Part shown: positions 1 through 5,595 of the stretch, piece after piece
How positions within the stretch are numbered: the first letter of the stretch is position 1
Layout: the number at the start of each line of letters is the position of its first letter
From: Clostridia bacterium
GTDB lineage: Bacteria; Bacillota_A; Clostridia; Oscillospirales; QAKW01
DNA: 10,889 nucleotides
Direction: 5' to 3'
Assembly: GCA_017396865.1 (NCBI GenBank)
Contig: JAFQKO010000060.1
Coordinates: 1 to 10,889, forward strand
Translations under genes and position numbers: made by a program
The notes under the pieces: model-generated
Databases searched by the model: none
What the model saw: the letters and a program-made list of their open reading frames with translations, nothing else
What the model was told of the DNA's origin: nothing

Positions 1-123
1 ATGTTTTCAACCTTGAAATACGGCAGTATTCCTGCGGTTTCAAGCCATCCTTGCAAGAAAAAATCTGCAGCGGCAAAACTGCAAAGCACTTAAAAATCAG
101 GCATTTTTGTGTCAGACAAAGCG
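1..123. other. Non-coding edge with AT-rich palindromes, possible dispersed repeat
   Basis: An imperfect hairpin lies at 12-44: CTTGAAA (12-18) pairs with TTTCAAG (38-44), and shorter CG and CAG/CTG steps continue inward. TTTCAA at 5-10 offers a third arm able to pair with the same TTGAAA. A weak AAAAAT/ATTTTT palindrome follows at 92-108. An open frame runs from base 1 to the stop at 91-93 (30 codons). It starts exactly at the window edge, so it could be the tail of a gene outside the window, but it has no recognisable motif. The palindromic build resembles intergenic repeats seen in clostridial genomes; that is inference. No protein family is claimed. Confidence 0.3.
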
Positions 124-160
124 AAAGACCACGGTAACGCTGTCGCGTACCGTGGTCTTT
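124..160. terminator. Rho-independent terminator hairpin, probably bidirectional
   Basis: A perfect 13-bp stem (124-136 with 148-160), then CGC/GCG (138-140/145-147) around the tetraloop TGTC, with one bulged A at 137. The stem base is AAA/TTT, so both strands leave the stem with a short U run (TCTTTT on plus; TCTTTCGCTTT on minus). It lies about 95 bp past the stop of the lipoprotein gene on the minus strand and could also end a plus-strand transcript entering from the left edge. The stretch 161-253 contains only weak short palindromes and no gene that I can support. Confidence 0.7.
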
Positions 161-253
161 TAATGCAGTATTGGCGCAAAAAAGGCGATTTTTAAGCGGA
201 TTATCACGATGGCACACCGCCCTTAGCGGAGGGAATTTTTGCTCGTGAAGGGT

Positions 254-1144
254 TTAATATTCTGTAAAAAGAAGGGTGGTATATCCGTAGGTGGCGGAGT
301 CGCCAAGCGGAGCCGTAACCTCGGCTTGCAGGTAAAGCGTTCCGCCTTCGCCGATGGCCAGCAGCGGATTTTCTCGATTTAAAGTTTGACCTTCAGGGAG
401 TGCATTTTCTATGCGATCTAACGCCGCTTGCGTGCGCTCGGTTGTAACAACGTCGTTGAGATGGTCGTAGGCCCCTTCCAGATAGGTTTTGTAGGTCAGC
501 ACCTCGCCGTTGGCTCGGAGCACGATGGTGAGCCCTTCATTGGTTCGAAGTCCGTTGATTATGCGGCGATAGGAATACATGACGAGATTTCCGTCATCCC
601 GCGGTTCTTCGCTTTGCAGCTCGGCTGCATGGGCATAGTATTGATCCTTGATGGAATCGGCCTTTTGCTGCAGCTCTTCTTTGCTTTTGATCTCTTCGGG
701 CGGGGTGATGCCCCCTGTTTTGATTGTGGAGAAGCCGCACACCGCTTTAGTTTCGGGGTGAACGAAAAACATATGAGAGTTTTCGGCGGTTTTATAAATT
801 AGGGTACCGTAGCAGGAAGAAAGTGTATCGATATTCTTCCAGCTTTCATAGATTTCGCTCTCGGATAATTGTGCCTGATAGGTTTTTCCGTTAATGGAAA
901 TACTTTGCTCCTGAGGATAGTTGGGGTCTTTTTCTATTTTGGTTGCGGGTGATAAAAATCCAACGTTTTCCGCTGTTTCGATTCCTTTGATACTCGTACC
1001 GCCATAAGTGGCGACCTGCCAAACCTTGGCAGAGGGCGCGGAGGGAGCGTCGGGTGTAGTATCTGCTTCGTTTGAAGATGCAGATTGACTGCAACCGGTA
1101 AGCAGAATGCAAAAAATTAGCGTCCATAGCCATGTGTGTTTCAT
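254..1144 (-). CDS. Secreted lipoprotein, paralogue of the upstream gene
   Basis: A 296-residue protein with a type II signal peptide: hydrophobic core at residues 4-16 and lipobox LTGC with the lipidated Cys at 18, so the mature protein is predicted to be anchored to the outer face of the membrane. A Ser/Ala/Pro-rich linker follows (about 19-38). The rest aligns by eye along most of its length with the gene at 1223-2104: shared FVHPET, a QKADSI helix segment, ING-x2-T-x-E, a G-x-L-Y-L strand and an identical C-terminal LLFTEY/FLFTEY ending. The pattern 'HPET-x4-GF' plus 'R-x-ING...G-x-V-x-Y' recalls PepSY/YcdB-like extracytoplasmic domains, but I do not assign a family. The start is set by AAAGGAGG seven bases before ATG. 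A TATAAT at 1171-1176 suggests it also has its own promoter. Function unknown. Confidence 0.85.
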   Translation of the reverse strand: MKHTWLWTLIFCILLTGCSQSASSNEADTTPDAPSAPSAKVWQVATYGGTSIKGIETAENVGFLSPATKIEKDPNYPQEQSISINGKTYQAQLSESEIYESWKNIDTLSSCYGTLIYKTAENSHMFFVHPETKAVCGFSTIKTGGITPPEEIKSKEELQQKADSIKDQYYAHAAELQSEEPRDDGNLVMYSYRRIINGLRTNEGLTIVLRANGEVLTYKTYLEGAYDHLNDVVTTERTQAALDRIENALPEGQTLNRENPLLAIGEGGTLYLQAEVTAPLGDSATYGYTTLLFTEY

Positions 1145-1170
1145 TCAAAGTCCTCCTTTAGTGTGATATC

Positions 1171-1176
1171 ATTATA
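1171..1176 (-). promoter_or_regulatory. Possible -10 box of the lipoprotein gene
   Basis: A perfect TATAAT on the minus strand in the 78-bp gap between the paralogues, about 27 bases before the start codon. No good -35 hexamer is visible at 16-18 bp spacing (about TACTTA at 17). It may be a weak internal promoter, or the gene may be served only by readthrough from the upstream promoter. Confidence 0.35.
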
Positions 1177-1222
1177 AACGAAAACGAAAATTTTAAGTAT
1201 AAAAATCGGGTCGTTTTTTGTA

Positions 1223-2104
1223 TCAGTATTCTGTAAAAAGAAAGGTGGTATCGGTGCTTGGGGGTTGCGTTTCGCCGAACGGGTAACAAGGCGTTTCGAT
1301 CATGACCCGAAGATAAAGAATTCCTTTTTTGCCGAAGGCTAAAACAAGGCTGTCGGCAACAATGGTTTGATCTTTTTCGAGCGTTGCTTTTATGTGGTTT
1401 AATACTTTAACGGTTCGTTTTAGTGTAACCTTATCATGCAGGTTGTTGAAGGCGTCGCGATAAGTGTGATGATATTGCCAGATGATTCCGTCGTGCCGCA
1501 TGCAGAATTCAACCTCTTCTTCTGTTTTTACACCATTTATATAACGTGTATAGACCATCAGATAATCTTCACCTTGCGGTTGCAGGACGGTGCGGCGAAA
1601 GTCTTTCGCATTTGCGCAATTTGCATCTATGATCGAGTCGGCCTTTTGCAGCAATTCTTCTTCCGTTAAGGGATCGCCCATTGGGAGTGGGGTCTTTGGA
1701 TACTCAAATCGGAAGCCGAGGAATGCTCCTGTTTCGGGGTGAACGTAGAACTCATTGTTTTCATAGGTGTAGGTCAAGGTTTCTTTGCAATCAAAATGCA
1801 TAAAGCTTGCCTCTAAATCGGGCATAGAGCTGCTGTGGTCAAATTTTGCGTGGTAAGTTGTTCCGTAAAGCGATATATATTTCTCCGGCGGATAATCGAT
1901 GCTTTCGATATCTCTTTGGCCGAACTGCCGAAAGCCCGGCTGCTCAAAGAATTCCTGCTCTCCGCCCCCGCGAAGGGAGAATCCCTGAAAAGAAGAAACC
2001 TGATAAATCGGCCAAACTGCGTAGGCGGGATCTAAAGCGTCGGAAGGAATGAACGTCATAAATACGATGCAAAACAAAAGAAAACAGAGCCGCAGATATT
2101 TCAC
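1223..2104 (-). CDS. Secreted protein, non-lipidated paralogue of the lipoprotein
   Basis: A 293-residue protein starting with GTG at 2104, chosen because AAAGGAGG (2113-2120) lies eight bases upstream. Residues 4-19 are hydrophobic, and AYA at 27-29 is a good signal peptidase I site. There is no lipobox, so it is probably exported and released or wall-associated, unlike its lipidated neighbour. The body matches the lipoprotein at 254-1144: YVHPETG, LLQKADSI, YINGVKTEEE, G-x-LYL and the FLFTEY end. The two therefore arose by tandem duplication and have since diverged strongly. Both are probably read from the promoter at 2128-2156, this gene first. I recognise no catalytic motif. PepSY/YcdB-like folding is only a suggestion from the local patterns. 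Confidence 0.83.
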   Translation of the reverse strand: MKYLRLCFLLFCIVFMTFIPSDALDPAYAVWPIYQVSSFQGFSLRGGGEQEFFEQPGFRQFGQRDIESIDYPPEKYISLYGTTYHAKFDHSSSMPDLEASFMHFDCKETLTYTYENNEFYVHPETGAFLGFRFEYPKTPLPMGDPLTEEELLQKADSIIDANCANAKDFRRTVLQPQGEDYLMVYTRYINGVKTEEEVEFCMRHDGIIWQYHHTYRDAFNNLHDKVTLKRTVKVLNHIKATLEKDQTIVADSLVLAFGKKGILYLRVMIETPCYPFGETQPPSTDTTFLFTEY

Positions 2105-2127
2105 GTTGCATTCCTCCTTTCATTTTT

Positions 2128-2156
2128 AGTATATAATAAAACGGGAAAGAGGTCAA
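2128..2156 (-). promoter_or_regulatory. Sigma-A promoter of the paralogous secreted-protein genes
   Basis: On the minus strand: -35 TTGACC (2151-2156), a 17-bp spacer, and -10 TATACT (2128-2133). Both hexamers are one base off consensus. The predicted start of transcription near 2121 leaves a very short leader, with the ribosome binding site almost at the 5' end. Confidence 0.8.
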
Positions 2157-2182
2157 TAGGCTTTTTGGGGAGCAAGATGCTC

Positions 2183-2211
2183 TTGAATTTATTCCTTATA
2201 TATAGTATAAT
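2183..2211 (+). promoter_or_regulatory. Sigma-A promoter facing the DUF6062 operon
   Basis: -35 TTGAAT (2183-2188), a 17-bp spacer, and -10 TATAAT (2206-2211) on the plus strand. Transcription would begin near 2218, directly before the 10-bp hairpin at 2221-2244. It would then run antisense through the small Cys-rich gene and on into the DUF6062 start at 2579, giving a leader of about 360 nt. I found no comparably good plus-strand promoter nearer to 2579. Part of the match could be chance in AT-rich DNA. Confidence 0.55.
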
Positions 2212-2244
2212 AAGAAAAAGTCCGAAGGCCGATTGGCCTTCGGA
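2208..2244 (-). terminator. Terminator of the small Cys-rich gene
   Basis: A perfect 10-bp stem, TCCGAAGGCC (2221-2230) with GGCCTTCGGA (2235-2244), loop GATT. On the minus strand it is followed by CTTTTTCTTATTA, a typical U-rich tail. It lies 25 bases past the stop of the Cys-rich gene. On the plus strand there is no T run after it, so it should not stop the oppositely directed transcript and may instead form its 5' end structure. Confidence 0.85.
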
Positions 2245-2269
2245 GCAGTTTCAAACAAAGAGGTTGAGT

Positions 2270-2362
2270 TTAGTCGTTGCAGCAGCACCAGAGCAGGATG
2301 ATCGCGATGATCACCAGCCAGCAACCGTTATTCTCAAACAGATCGTTAAAGCAACCACACAT
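2270..2362 (-). CDS. Small Cys-rich membrane peptide (30 aa), possibly sporulation-linked
   Basis: A 30-residue ORF too short for usual gene callers. It begins MCGCFNDLFENNGC, continues with a hydrophobic stretch (about residues 15-25, WLVIIAIILLW) and ends in CCCND. Six of 30 residues are Cys: 2, 4, 14 and 26-28. Support for it being real: AAAGGAGG (2373-2380) stands ten bases before the ATG, it has its own terminator, and a promoter-like element lies upstream. This build (short polar Cys-containing head, one membrane helix, Cys-rich tail) matches tiny proteins common in spore-forming Bacillota, annotated as YjcZ-like or 'high-cysteine' proteins; I infer membership from the pattern alone. 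Likely a single-pass membrane peptide, perhaps in the forespore/coat compartment. Biochemical role unknown. Confidence 0.75.
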   Translation of the reverse strand: MCGCFNDLFENNGCWLVIIAIILLWCCCND

Positions 2363-2394
2363 GAGCCGTTCCCCTCCTTTTCCCTTATTTGCTT

Positions 2395-2422
2395 TATCCT
2401 ATGAGAGAGGGGTTGGTCGGGT
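2395..2422 (-). promoter_or_regulatory. Sigma-K-like promoter of the Cys-rich peptide
   Basis: Minus strand: CATAGGATA (2395-2403) fits the mother-cell sigma-K -10 pattern CATAnnnTA, and AC stands 17 bases upstream (complement of 2421-2422), the spacing expected for the sigma-K -35. The predicted start near 2388 lies just before the ribosome binding site. The consensus is short, so a chance match is possible. Confidence 0.4.
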
Positions 2423-2471
2423 TACAGAAAGGTTAAAGTTTGAAAATAAATTTCAAATTTTAAAAATTGAA

Positions 2472-2576
2472 TGCCGATTTTCTCGCCGTTTTCACGGCAA
2501 CCGAAAATCACGGCACTTATGACCGTTCCTTTATGGGTCATTTGTGCCTGTGGCAGATCGAAAGGAATGGTCATAA
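2472..2576 (+). promoter_or_regulatory. Structured leader with sequestor/antisequestor pairing
   Basis: Three structures can form in the RNA. Hairpin 1: 2472-2482 with 2503-2515 (TGCCG/CGGCA and ATTTTC/GAAAAT, CA bulge), with an inner GCCG/CGGC at 2485-2488/2495-2498. Stem A: 2517-2532 with 2561-2576, 16 consecutive pairs (15 Watson-Crick plus one G-U); it buries the ribosome binding site AAAGGA (2561-2566). Stem B: 2512-2524 with 2536-2548, 11 Watson-Crick pairs around a TT/TT internal loop; it uses the 5' arm of stem A and the 3' end of hairpin 1, and leaves the ribosome binding site free. A and B exclude each other, the architecture of a translational switch. I recognise no known riboswitch consensus. 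Confidence 0.55.
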
Positions 2577-2578
2577 CC

Positions 2579-3235
2579 ATGGCAGAAAAAATTTATTCCA
2601 TCAAAATTAAGGAGGCATTTTCCGAAAAATGCGGGTGCCCCCTTTGCAGCCTGCGCACCCTTTTGGAGCAGGATGAGATCGAGCGGATTTTGGGCGCTTC
2701 GATGATGGAGCCGGACATTCGCAAGGAAACCAACCGCAAGGGCTTTTGCAAGAGCCATCTGGAAAAGCTTTTCAAGGCGGGCAATAAGCTGCCGATGGCG
2801 CTGATGCTCTCCACCCATATCGAAGAACTGGGCGGCAAGCTCTTTAAGGGCGATGGCAAGCGCAGCGCCGCCGCTTATACCGAGGCGCGCAAGAGCTGCT
2901 ACCTTTGCAATCGGGTCAACCTTTTCATGGGGCGGGTGATGGACAACATTTGCTATCTCTATTCCTCCGATGAATCCTTCCGCAAGCTGCTGGGTGAGCA
3001 GGAATATTTCTGCAAAACCCATAGCGGTAAGCTGCTGGAAATGGCAGAAAAATGCCTCTCCAAAAAGGAGCGGTCGGCCTTTTGCGCCGAGGTGGCGGGA
3101 ATCAATCAGCGGTATCTCGATACCCTCAAGGAGGATCTCGATTGGTTCTGCAAGAAATTTGATTATCGCTACGCCAAGGAGGATTGGAAGAATTCCAAGG
3201 ATGCCATTGAGCGTACGGTGAAGTATTTATCCTGA
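2579..3235 (+). CDS. DUF6062 family protein, Cys/His-rich
   Basis: A 218-residue soluble protein with no signal peptide or membrane segment. It has two similar units: CPLC at 20-23 followed by FCKSH (Cys57, His60), and CYLC at 107-110 followed by FCKTH (Cys145, His148). Each CxxC...CxxH set could bind a metal such as zinc, and the repetition implies internal duplication; an extra Cys (18) precedes the first pair. It matches DUF6062, a clostridial family of unknown function, in length and motif layout. I chose ATG 2579 (MAEKIYS) because homologues begin near there. AAAGGA ends 12 bases before it, slightly far, though a 5-bp hairpin (2567-2571/2576-2580) could shorten the distance. An in-frame ATG at 2567 abuts the ribosome site and one at 2471 lies in the structured leader. 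Its stop overlaps the start of the next gene (TGATG), implying translational coupling. Confidence 0.85.
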   Translation: MAEKIYSIKIKEAFSEKCGCPLCSLRTLLEQDEIERILGASMMEPDIRKETNRKGFCKSHLEKLFKAGNKLPMALMLSTHIEELGGKLFKGDGKRSAAAYTEARKSCYLCNRVNLFMGRVMDNICYLYSSDESFRKLLGEQEYFCKTHSGKLLEMAEKCLSKKERSAFCAEVAGINQRYLDTLKEDLDWFCKKFDYRYAKEDWKNSKDAIERTVKYLS

Positions 3236-3909
3236 TGAAGAGAACGAACGAACAAAAAGAGCGGTGTACACCGGTCTATTATTCACTGCAGGAGGAGATC
3301 CTTTCGGCGGTGCTGCATGGTTTGGGAACGGCCTTCGGCATTTTTGCCCTATGCTATATGCTGGTGCAATCGGCGGGGGCGGGCAGCCCGGTTGCGGTGG
3401 TCGCTTCGGCGATCTACGGCGCTTCGCTCACCGTCCTTTATGCCATCTCCACCCTCTCCCATGCGCTGACCCATCGGGGCGCCAAAAAGATCTTTCGCAT
3501 TTTGGATCACGCCATGATCTTTTTGCTGATCGCCGGCACCTATACCCCCGTTACCCTGATTACGCTGCAGGGCGCTTGGGGCTGGGCGATCTTCGGGGTA
3601 CAATGGGCGGTGGCCGCCCTCGGCATCGTGCTGGGCTCGGTCTCCCTCAATCGCTTTAAGGGGATCGTGGCGGTCGGCTATATCCTGATGGGCTGGATCA
3701 TTATTGTGGCGCTGTATCCGCTGCTGCGAAGCATGGAGCCTGCAGGCTTTATTTATCTGCTGGGCGGTGGTATCTTCTATACCCTCGGCATGCTGGCCTA
3801 CCGCAAGCGGGCGGCAAATGCCCATTTCTTCTGCCATCTTTTCACCCTGATCGGTTCGGTGCTGCAATTTGTTGCAATTTGTCGATACGTTTTGCCCCAT
3901 AATTTTTAA
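3235..3909 (+). CDS. trhA: Hemolysin III family membrane protein (TrhA/PAQR)
   Basis: A 224-residue polytopic membrane protein with about seven hydrophobic helices. Family signatures are present in order: EEILSAVLHG (Glu20/21, His28) before and in helix 1, S-x3-H in helix 2 (Ser72, His76), LDHAMIFLLIAGTYTP (Asp91, then 98-105), and H-x3-H in the last helix (His197, His201). In PAQR/HlyIII proteins the helix 2 His and the two helix 7 His bind a zinc ion inside the membrane; all are kept, so it should be intact. Bacterial members influence membrane lipid and energy homeostasis; true haemolysis is doubtful. Its ATG shares one base with the preceding stop and has no good ribosome binding site of its own, so translation probably depends on the DUF6062 gene. 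A strong terminator follows within ten bases. Confidence 0.93.
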   Translation: MKRTNEQKERCTPVYYSLQEEILSAVLHGLGTAFGIFALCYMLVQSAGAGSPVAVVASAIYGASLTVLYAISTLSHALTHRGAKKIFRILDHAMIFLLIAGTYTPVTLITLQGAWGWAIFGVQWAVAALGIVLGSVSLNRFKGIVAVGYILMGWIIIVALYPLLRSMEPAGFIYLLGGGIFYTLGMLAYRKRAANAHFFCHLFTLIGSVLQFVAICRYVLPHNF

Positions 3910-3916
3910 TATTGCC

Positions 3917-3958
3917 AACAAAGCCATTCCCAATTTTTGGAATGGCTTTGTTATTTTT
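3917..3958 (+). terminator. Rho-independent terminator of the DUF6062-hlyIII operon
   Basis: A perfect 14-bp stem (3917-3930 with 3939-3952), 8-base loop CAATTTTT, followed by ATTTTT. It starts eight bases after the stop codon. Confidence 0.93.
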
Positions 3959-3966
3959 GTCCAAAA

Positions 3967-3984
3967 GGTTACAACTTTGTAACC
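3967..3984. promoter_or_regulatory. Palindrome upstream of the wall-protein promoter
   Basis: GGTTACA-ACTT-TGTAACC: a perfect 7-bp inverted repeat with a 4-bp gap, 16 bp upstream of the -35 box. It is too short to terminate and has no T tail, so an operator is more likely. It contains TGTAAC, the same half-site type as the WalR-like box at 4031-4047. Confidence 0.4.
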
Positions 3985-4000
3985 AAATTCCCCGAAAGAC

Positions 4001-4029
4001 TTGACAAATTCCTTTTTCTGCGGTATACT
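4001..4029 (+). promoter_or_regulatory. Near-consensus sigma-A promoter of the 3D-domain gene
   Basis: -35 TTGACA (4001-4006), a 17-bp spacer, and -10 TATACT (4024-4029). Start of transcription is predicted near 4036, giving a leader of about 130 nt. The leader holds one modest hairpin, CAGGTTGG/CC...AACCTG (4118-4143), just before the ribosome binding site; I see no known riboswitch in it. Confidence 0.9.
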
Positions 4030-4030
4030 A

Positions 4031-4047
4031 TGTTACGGTTTTGTAAT
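4031..4047 (+). promoter_or_regulatory. WalR-box-like direct repeat at +1
   Basis: TGTTAC-GGTTT-TGTAAT matches the WalR (YycF) consensus TGTWAH-N5-TGTWAH at every fixed position. It begins one base after the -10 box and covers the predicted start site. Further half-sites are at 3978 (TGTAAC) and 4063 (TGTAAT). In Bacillus the WalRK system controls wall hydrolases including 3D-domain proteins. A site over +1 would suggest repression rather than activation. By-eye match only. Confidence 0.45.
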
Positions 4048-4167
4048 TCTTTTTCGTAAATTTGTAATGATTCGAGAAGAATTTGCATAAATTGGAAACA
4101 AAGAGCCAAACTAAGGGCAGGTTGGAAAAAGCCAAAAAACCTGTCGCGAATAAGGAGTTCGTTTTAT

Positions 4168-5214
4168 ATGATGCAAATGAAAGAAAAACTGCAGGCATTG
4201 CTGCAAGCCGTCTATAACGGTGCCGCAAAGCTGGGCAAGCGGCTGCTGAAGCATCGCGGTGCTACCGTTGCCGTTGCTTGCTGCCTGATCTTATCGATGC
4301 TGATGTCGGTGATCACCGTTACCATCAATCGGATCGAAGTCATCGACGACGGTAAAGAGGTGCTCACCTATTACGCCATCGATTCCGCAACCGAAGCCGT
4401 GCTGGAAAAGGCCGGCCTGACCTTGGGCGCAGGGGACGAGGTTTCCCGCACAGAGGATGGCGGGATTGTGACCGTTACGGTTGAGCGGGCGTTCCCCGTT
4501 TACGTGGAGGCCGACGGCGAGACCGTTTTGGTGATGATGATCGAGGGTACCGTTGCCGATGCCATGAAGAAGGCGGGCGTTACCTGTGGCGAGGAGGATC
4601 TCCTCAGCCATGAGCCTACCGCTGCCGTGACCGACGGCATGAAGATCGTTGTCGACCGAGTGACCGGCGAGCGTTACGTGGAAACCGTAAAGCTGGACTA
4701 TGAAACCGAAAAGGTCAAGACCGACGAGCTGTATGAAGGTCAGACCAAGGTGGAGCAGGAAGGCAAGAAGGGCAAGCGCGAGGATACCTATGCTATCACC
4801 TACGTGAACGGCGTGGAAACCGAGCGTGAGCTGATCTCCTCCGAGGTGATCGAGGAGCCTGTCAATAAGATCGTTTTGGTCGGTACTAAGAAGAAGGAAA
4901 CCTTCAAGGCCTCCTCTTCCGCACCGAAGAACTATAAGAAAGTGATCCAGATGACCTGCACCGCCTATTCCGCAGGCGGCACCACCGCCACCGGCAGACC
5001 TGCCAAGTGGGGCGTGGTTGCGGTTGATCCCAATGTGATTCCCTTGGGCTCCACCGTCTACGTGGAGACGATCGACGGGAAGTATATCTACGGTACCGCC
5101 GTTGCTGCCGACGTGGGCGGCGCCATCAAAGGCAATAAGATCGATATCTGCGTCAATACCCGCTCGGAGGCCTATTCCTTCGGCCGCCGTCAGGTGTACG
5201 TTTACGTTCTGTAA
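4168..5214 (+). CDS. YabE-like cell-wall protein with DUF348, G5 and 3D domains
   Basis: A 348-residue protein with a basic N-terminus and one membrane anchor at about 32-53, so the body is outside the cell. Order: DUF348-type repeats (about 56-97 and 110-152; IEVIDDGKEV and VYVEADGETV), a G5 domain (about 160-240; GERYVETVKLDYET ... KIVLVGTK), a linker, then a C-terminal 3D domain (259-348). The three namesake Asp are present: VDP Asp287, ADVGGAIKG Asp315, KID Asp326, with TATG at 273-276. 3D domains share a double-psi barrel with MltA-type lytic transglycosylases, so peptidoglycan cleavage during growth or resuscitation is likely. AAGGAG at 4152-4157 lies 10 bases before ATG 4168 (a second ATG follows at 4171). 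The promoter is strong, and the WalR-like box suggests wall-stress control. Confidence 0.92.
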   Translation: MMQMKEKLQALLQAVYNGAAKLGKRLLKHRGATVAVACCLILSMLMSVITVTINRIEVIDDGKEVLTYYAIDSATEAVLEKAGLTLGAGDEVSRTEDGGIVTVTVERAFPVYVEADGETVLVMMIEGTVADAMKKAGVTCGEEDLLSHEPTAAVTDGMKIVVDRVTGERYVETVKLDYETEKVKTDELYEGQTKVEQEGKKGKREDTYAITYVNGVETERELISSEVIEEPVNKIVLVGTKKKETFKASSSAPKNYKKVIQMTCTAYSAGGTTATGRPAKWGVVAVDPNVIPLGSTVYVETIDGKYIYGTAVAADVGGAIKGNKIDICVNTRSEAYSFGRRQVYVYVL

Positions 5215-5216
5215 CT

Positions 5217-5249
5217 AAAAAACAGGATCCGTTTTGGATCCTGTTTTTT
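5217..5249. terminator. Bidirectional terminator between convergent genes
   Basis: A 14-bp stem AAAAAACAGGATCC (5217-5230) with its complement (5236-5249), loop GTTTT. The A and T runs are part of the stem, so it works on either strand. It begins three bases after the stop of the 3D gene, and the stop codon of the opposite SLOG gene (5248-5250) lies inside its edge. Confidence 0.92.
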
Positions 5250-5583
5250 ATTCGGCAATAAGATGTACCGTGATTTTTTTGTTTCTTTTGCGACAGGTGT
5301 CGATCACATTCTTGGTTCCCTTGGAGCTACCGTTCCAAAAGGCAAGCACCTCATCGGCATAATCAATGATCTCTGTGTTTCGACGAATGGGGGCAGCTCG
5401 GCCGTAGCGTGTGTAGTTCGGTAAAAATTCGGTTAGCTTTATATGATGAGAGAGGGCATAATCCCGTGCTGCTTGGTCGATCCCCCTTGCCCCGCCCGAA
5501 ACGATCTCACTGATCTCCGACGGAAGATAGGAGGAAAAATCCGTTATGGTGATGGTTCGTGAGCCGATAATTGCGATTTTCAT
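5248..5583 (-). CDS. Small SLOG-superfamily protein (DUF2493/YspA-like)
   Basis: A 111-residue soluble Rossmann-like protein. Typical family pieces: MKIAIIGSR at the N-terminus (GSR 7-9), SGGARGID at 29-36, YTRYGRAAPIRRN at 57-69, and ADEVLAFWNGSSKGT at 76-90. These are the nucleotide-binding loops of the SLOG group related to DprA, YpsA and LOG proteins. The family is thought to bind or process nucleotides or ADP-ribose-like ligands, but no reaction is established for this subgroup. The length matches single-domain members. CGGAG lies about eight bases before ATG 5583. It is transcribed divergently from the XRE regulator at 5677, and its promoter (5631-5658) overlaps the repeated motif described there, so the regulator probably controls it. 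Such small pairs occur on mobile or accessory DNA, but no other mobility signs are visible. Confidence 0.85.
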   Translation of the reverse strand: MKIAIIGSRTITITDFSSYLPSEISEIVSGGARGIDQAARDYALSHHIKLTEFLPNYTRYGRAAPIRRNTEIIDYADEVLAFWNGSSKGTKNVIDTCRKRNKKITVHLIAE

Positions 5584-5595
5584 AAAAATCTCCGA

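Noticed and set aside
1..93. Open frame at the left edge as a real gene
   Set aside because: Only 30 codons, no ribosome site visible, no motif, and it overlaps a palindrome. It could be the tail of a gene outside the window, but that cannot be supported.
2472..2515. Guanidine-II (mini-ykkC) riboswitch because ACGG appears twice
   Set aside because: In that class ACGR forms hairpin loops; here both ACGG copies lie in stem strands.
2471..2578. Longer DUF6062 reading from ATG 2471 (36 extra codons)
   Set aside because: The extension is made of the palindromic leader, shows no family similarity, and the ATG lacks a ribosome binding site. MAEKIYS at 2579 looks like the family N-terminus.
3349..3933. 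194-codon open frame antisense to hemolysin III
   Set aside because: The composition is that of a mirror frame of a membrane protein, it lacks any domain, and it crosses the operon terminator.
4048..4167. c-di-AMP (ydaO) riboswitch in the 3D-gene leader
   Set aside because: Such riboswitches often precede wall genes, but the leader is too short and lacks the conserved ydaO core sequences.
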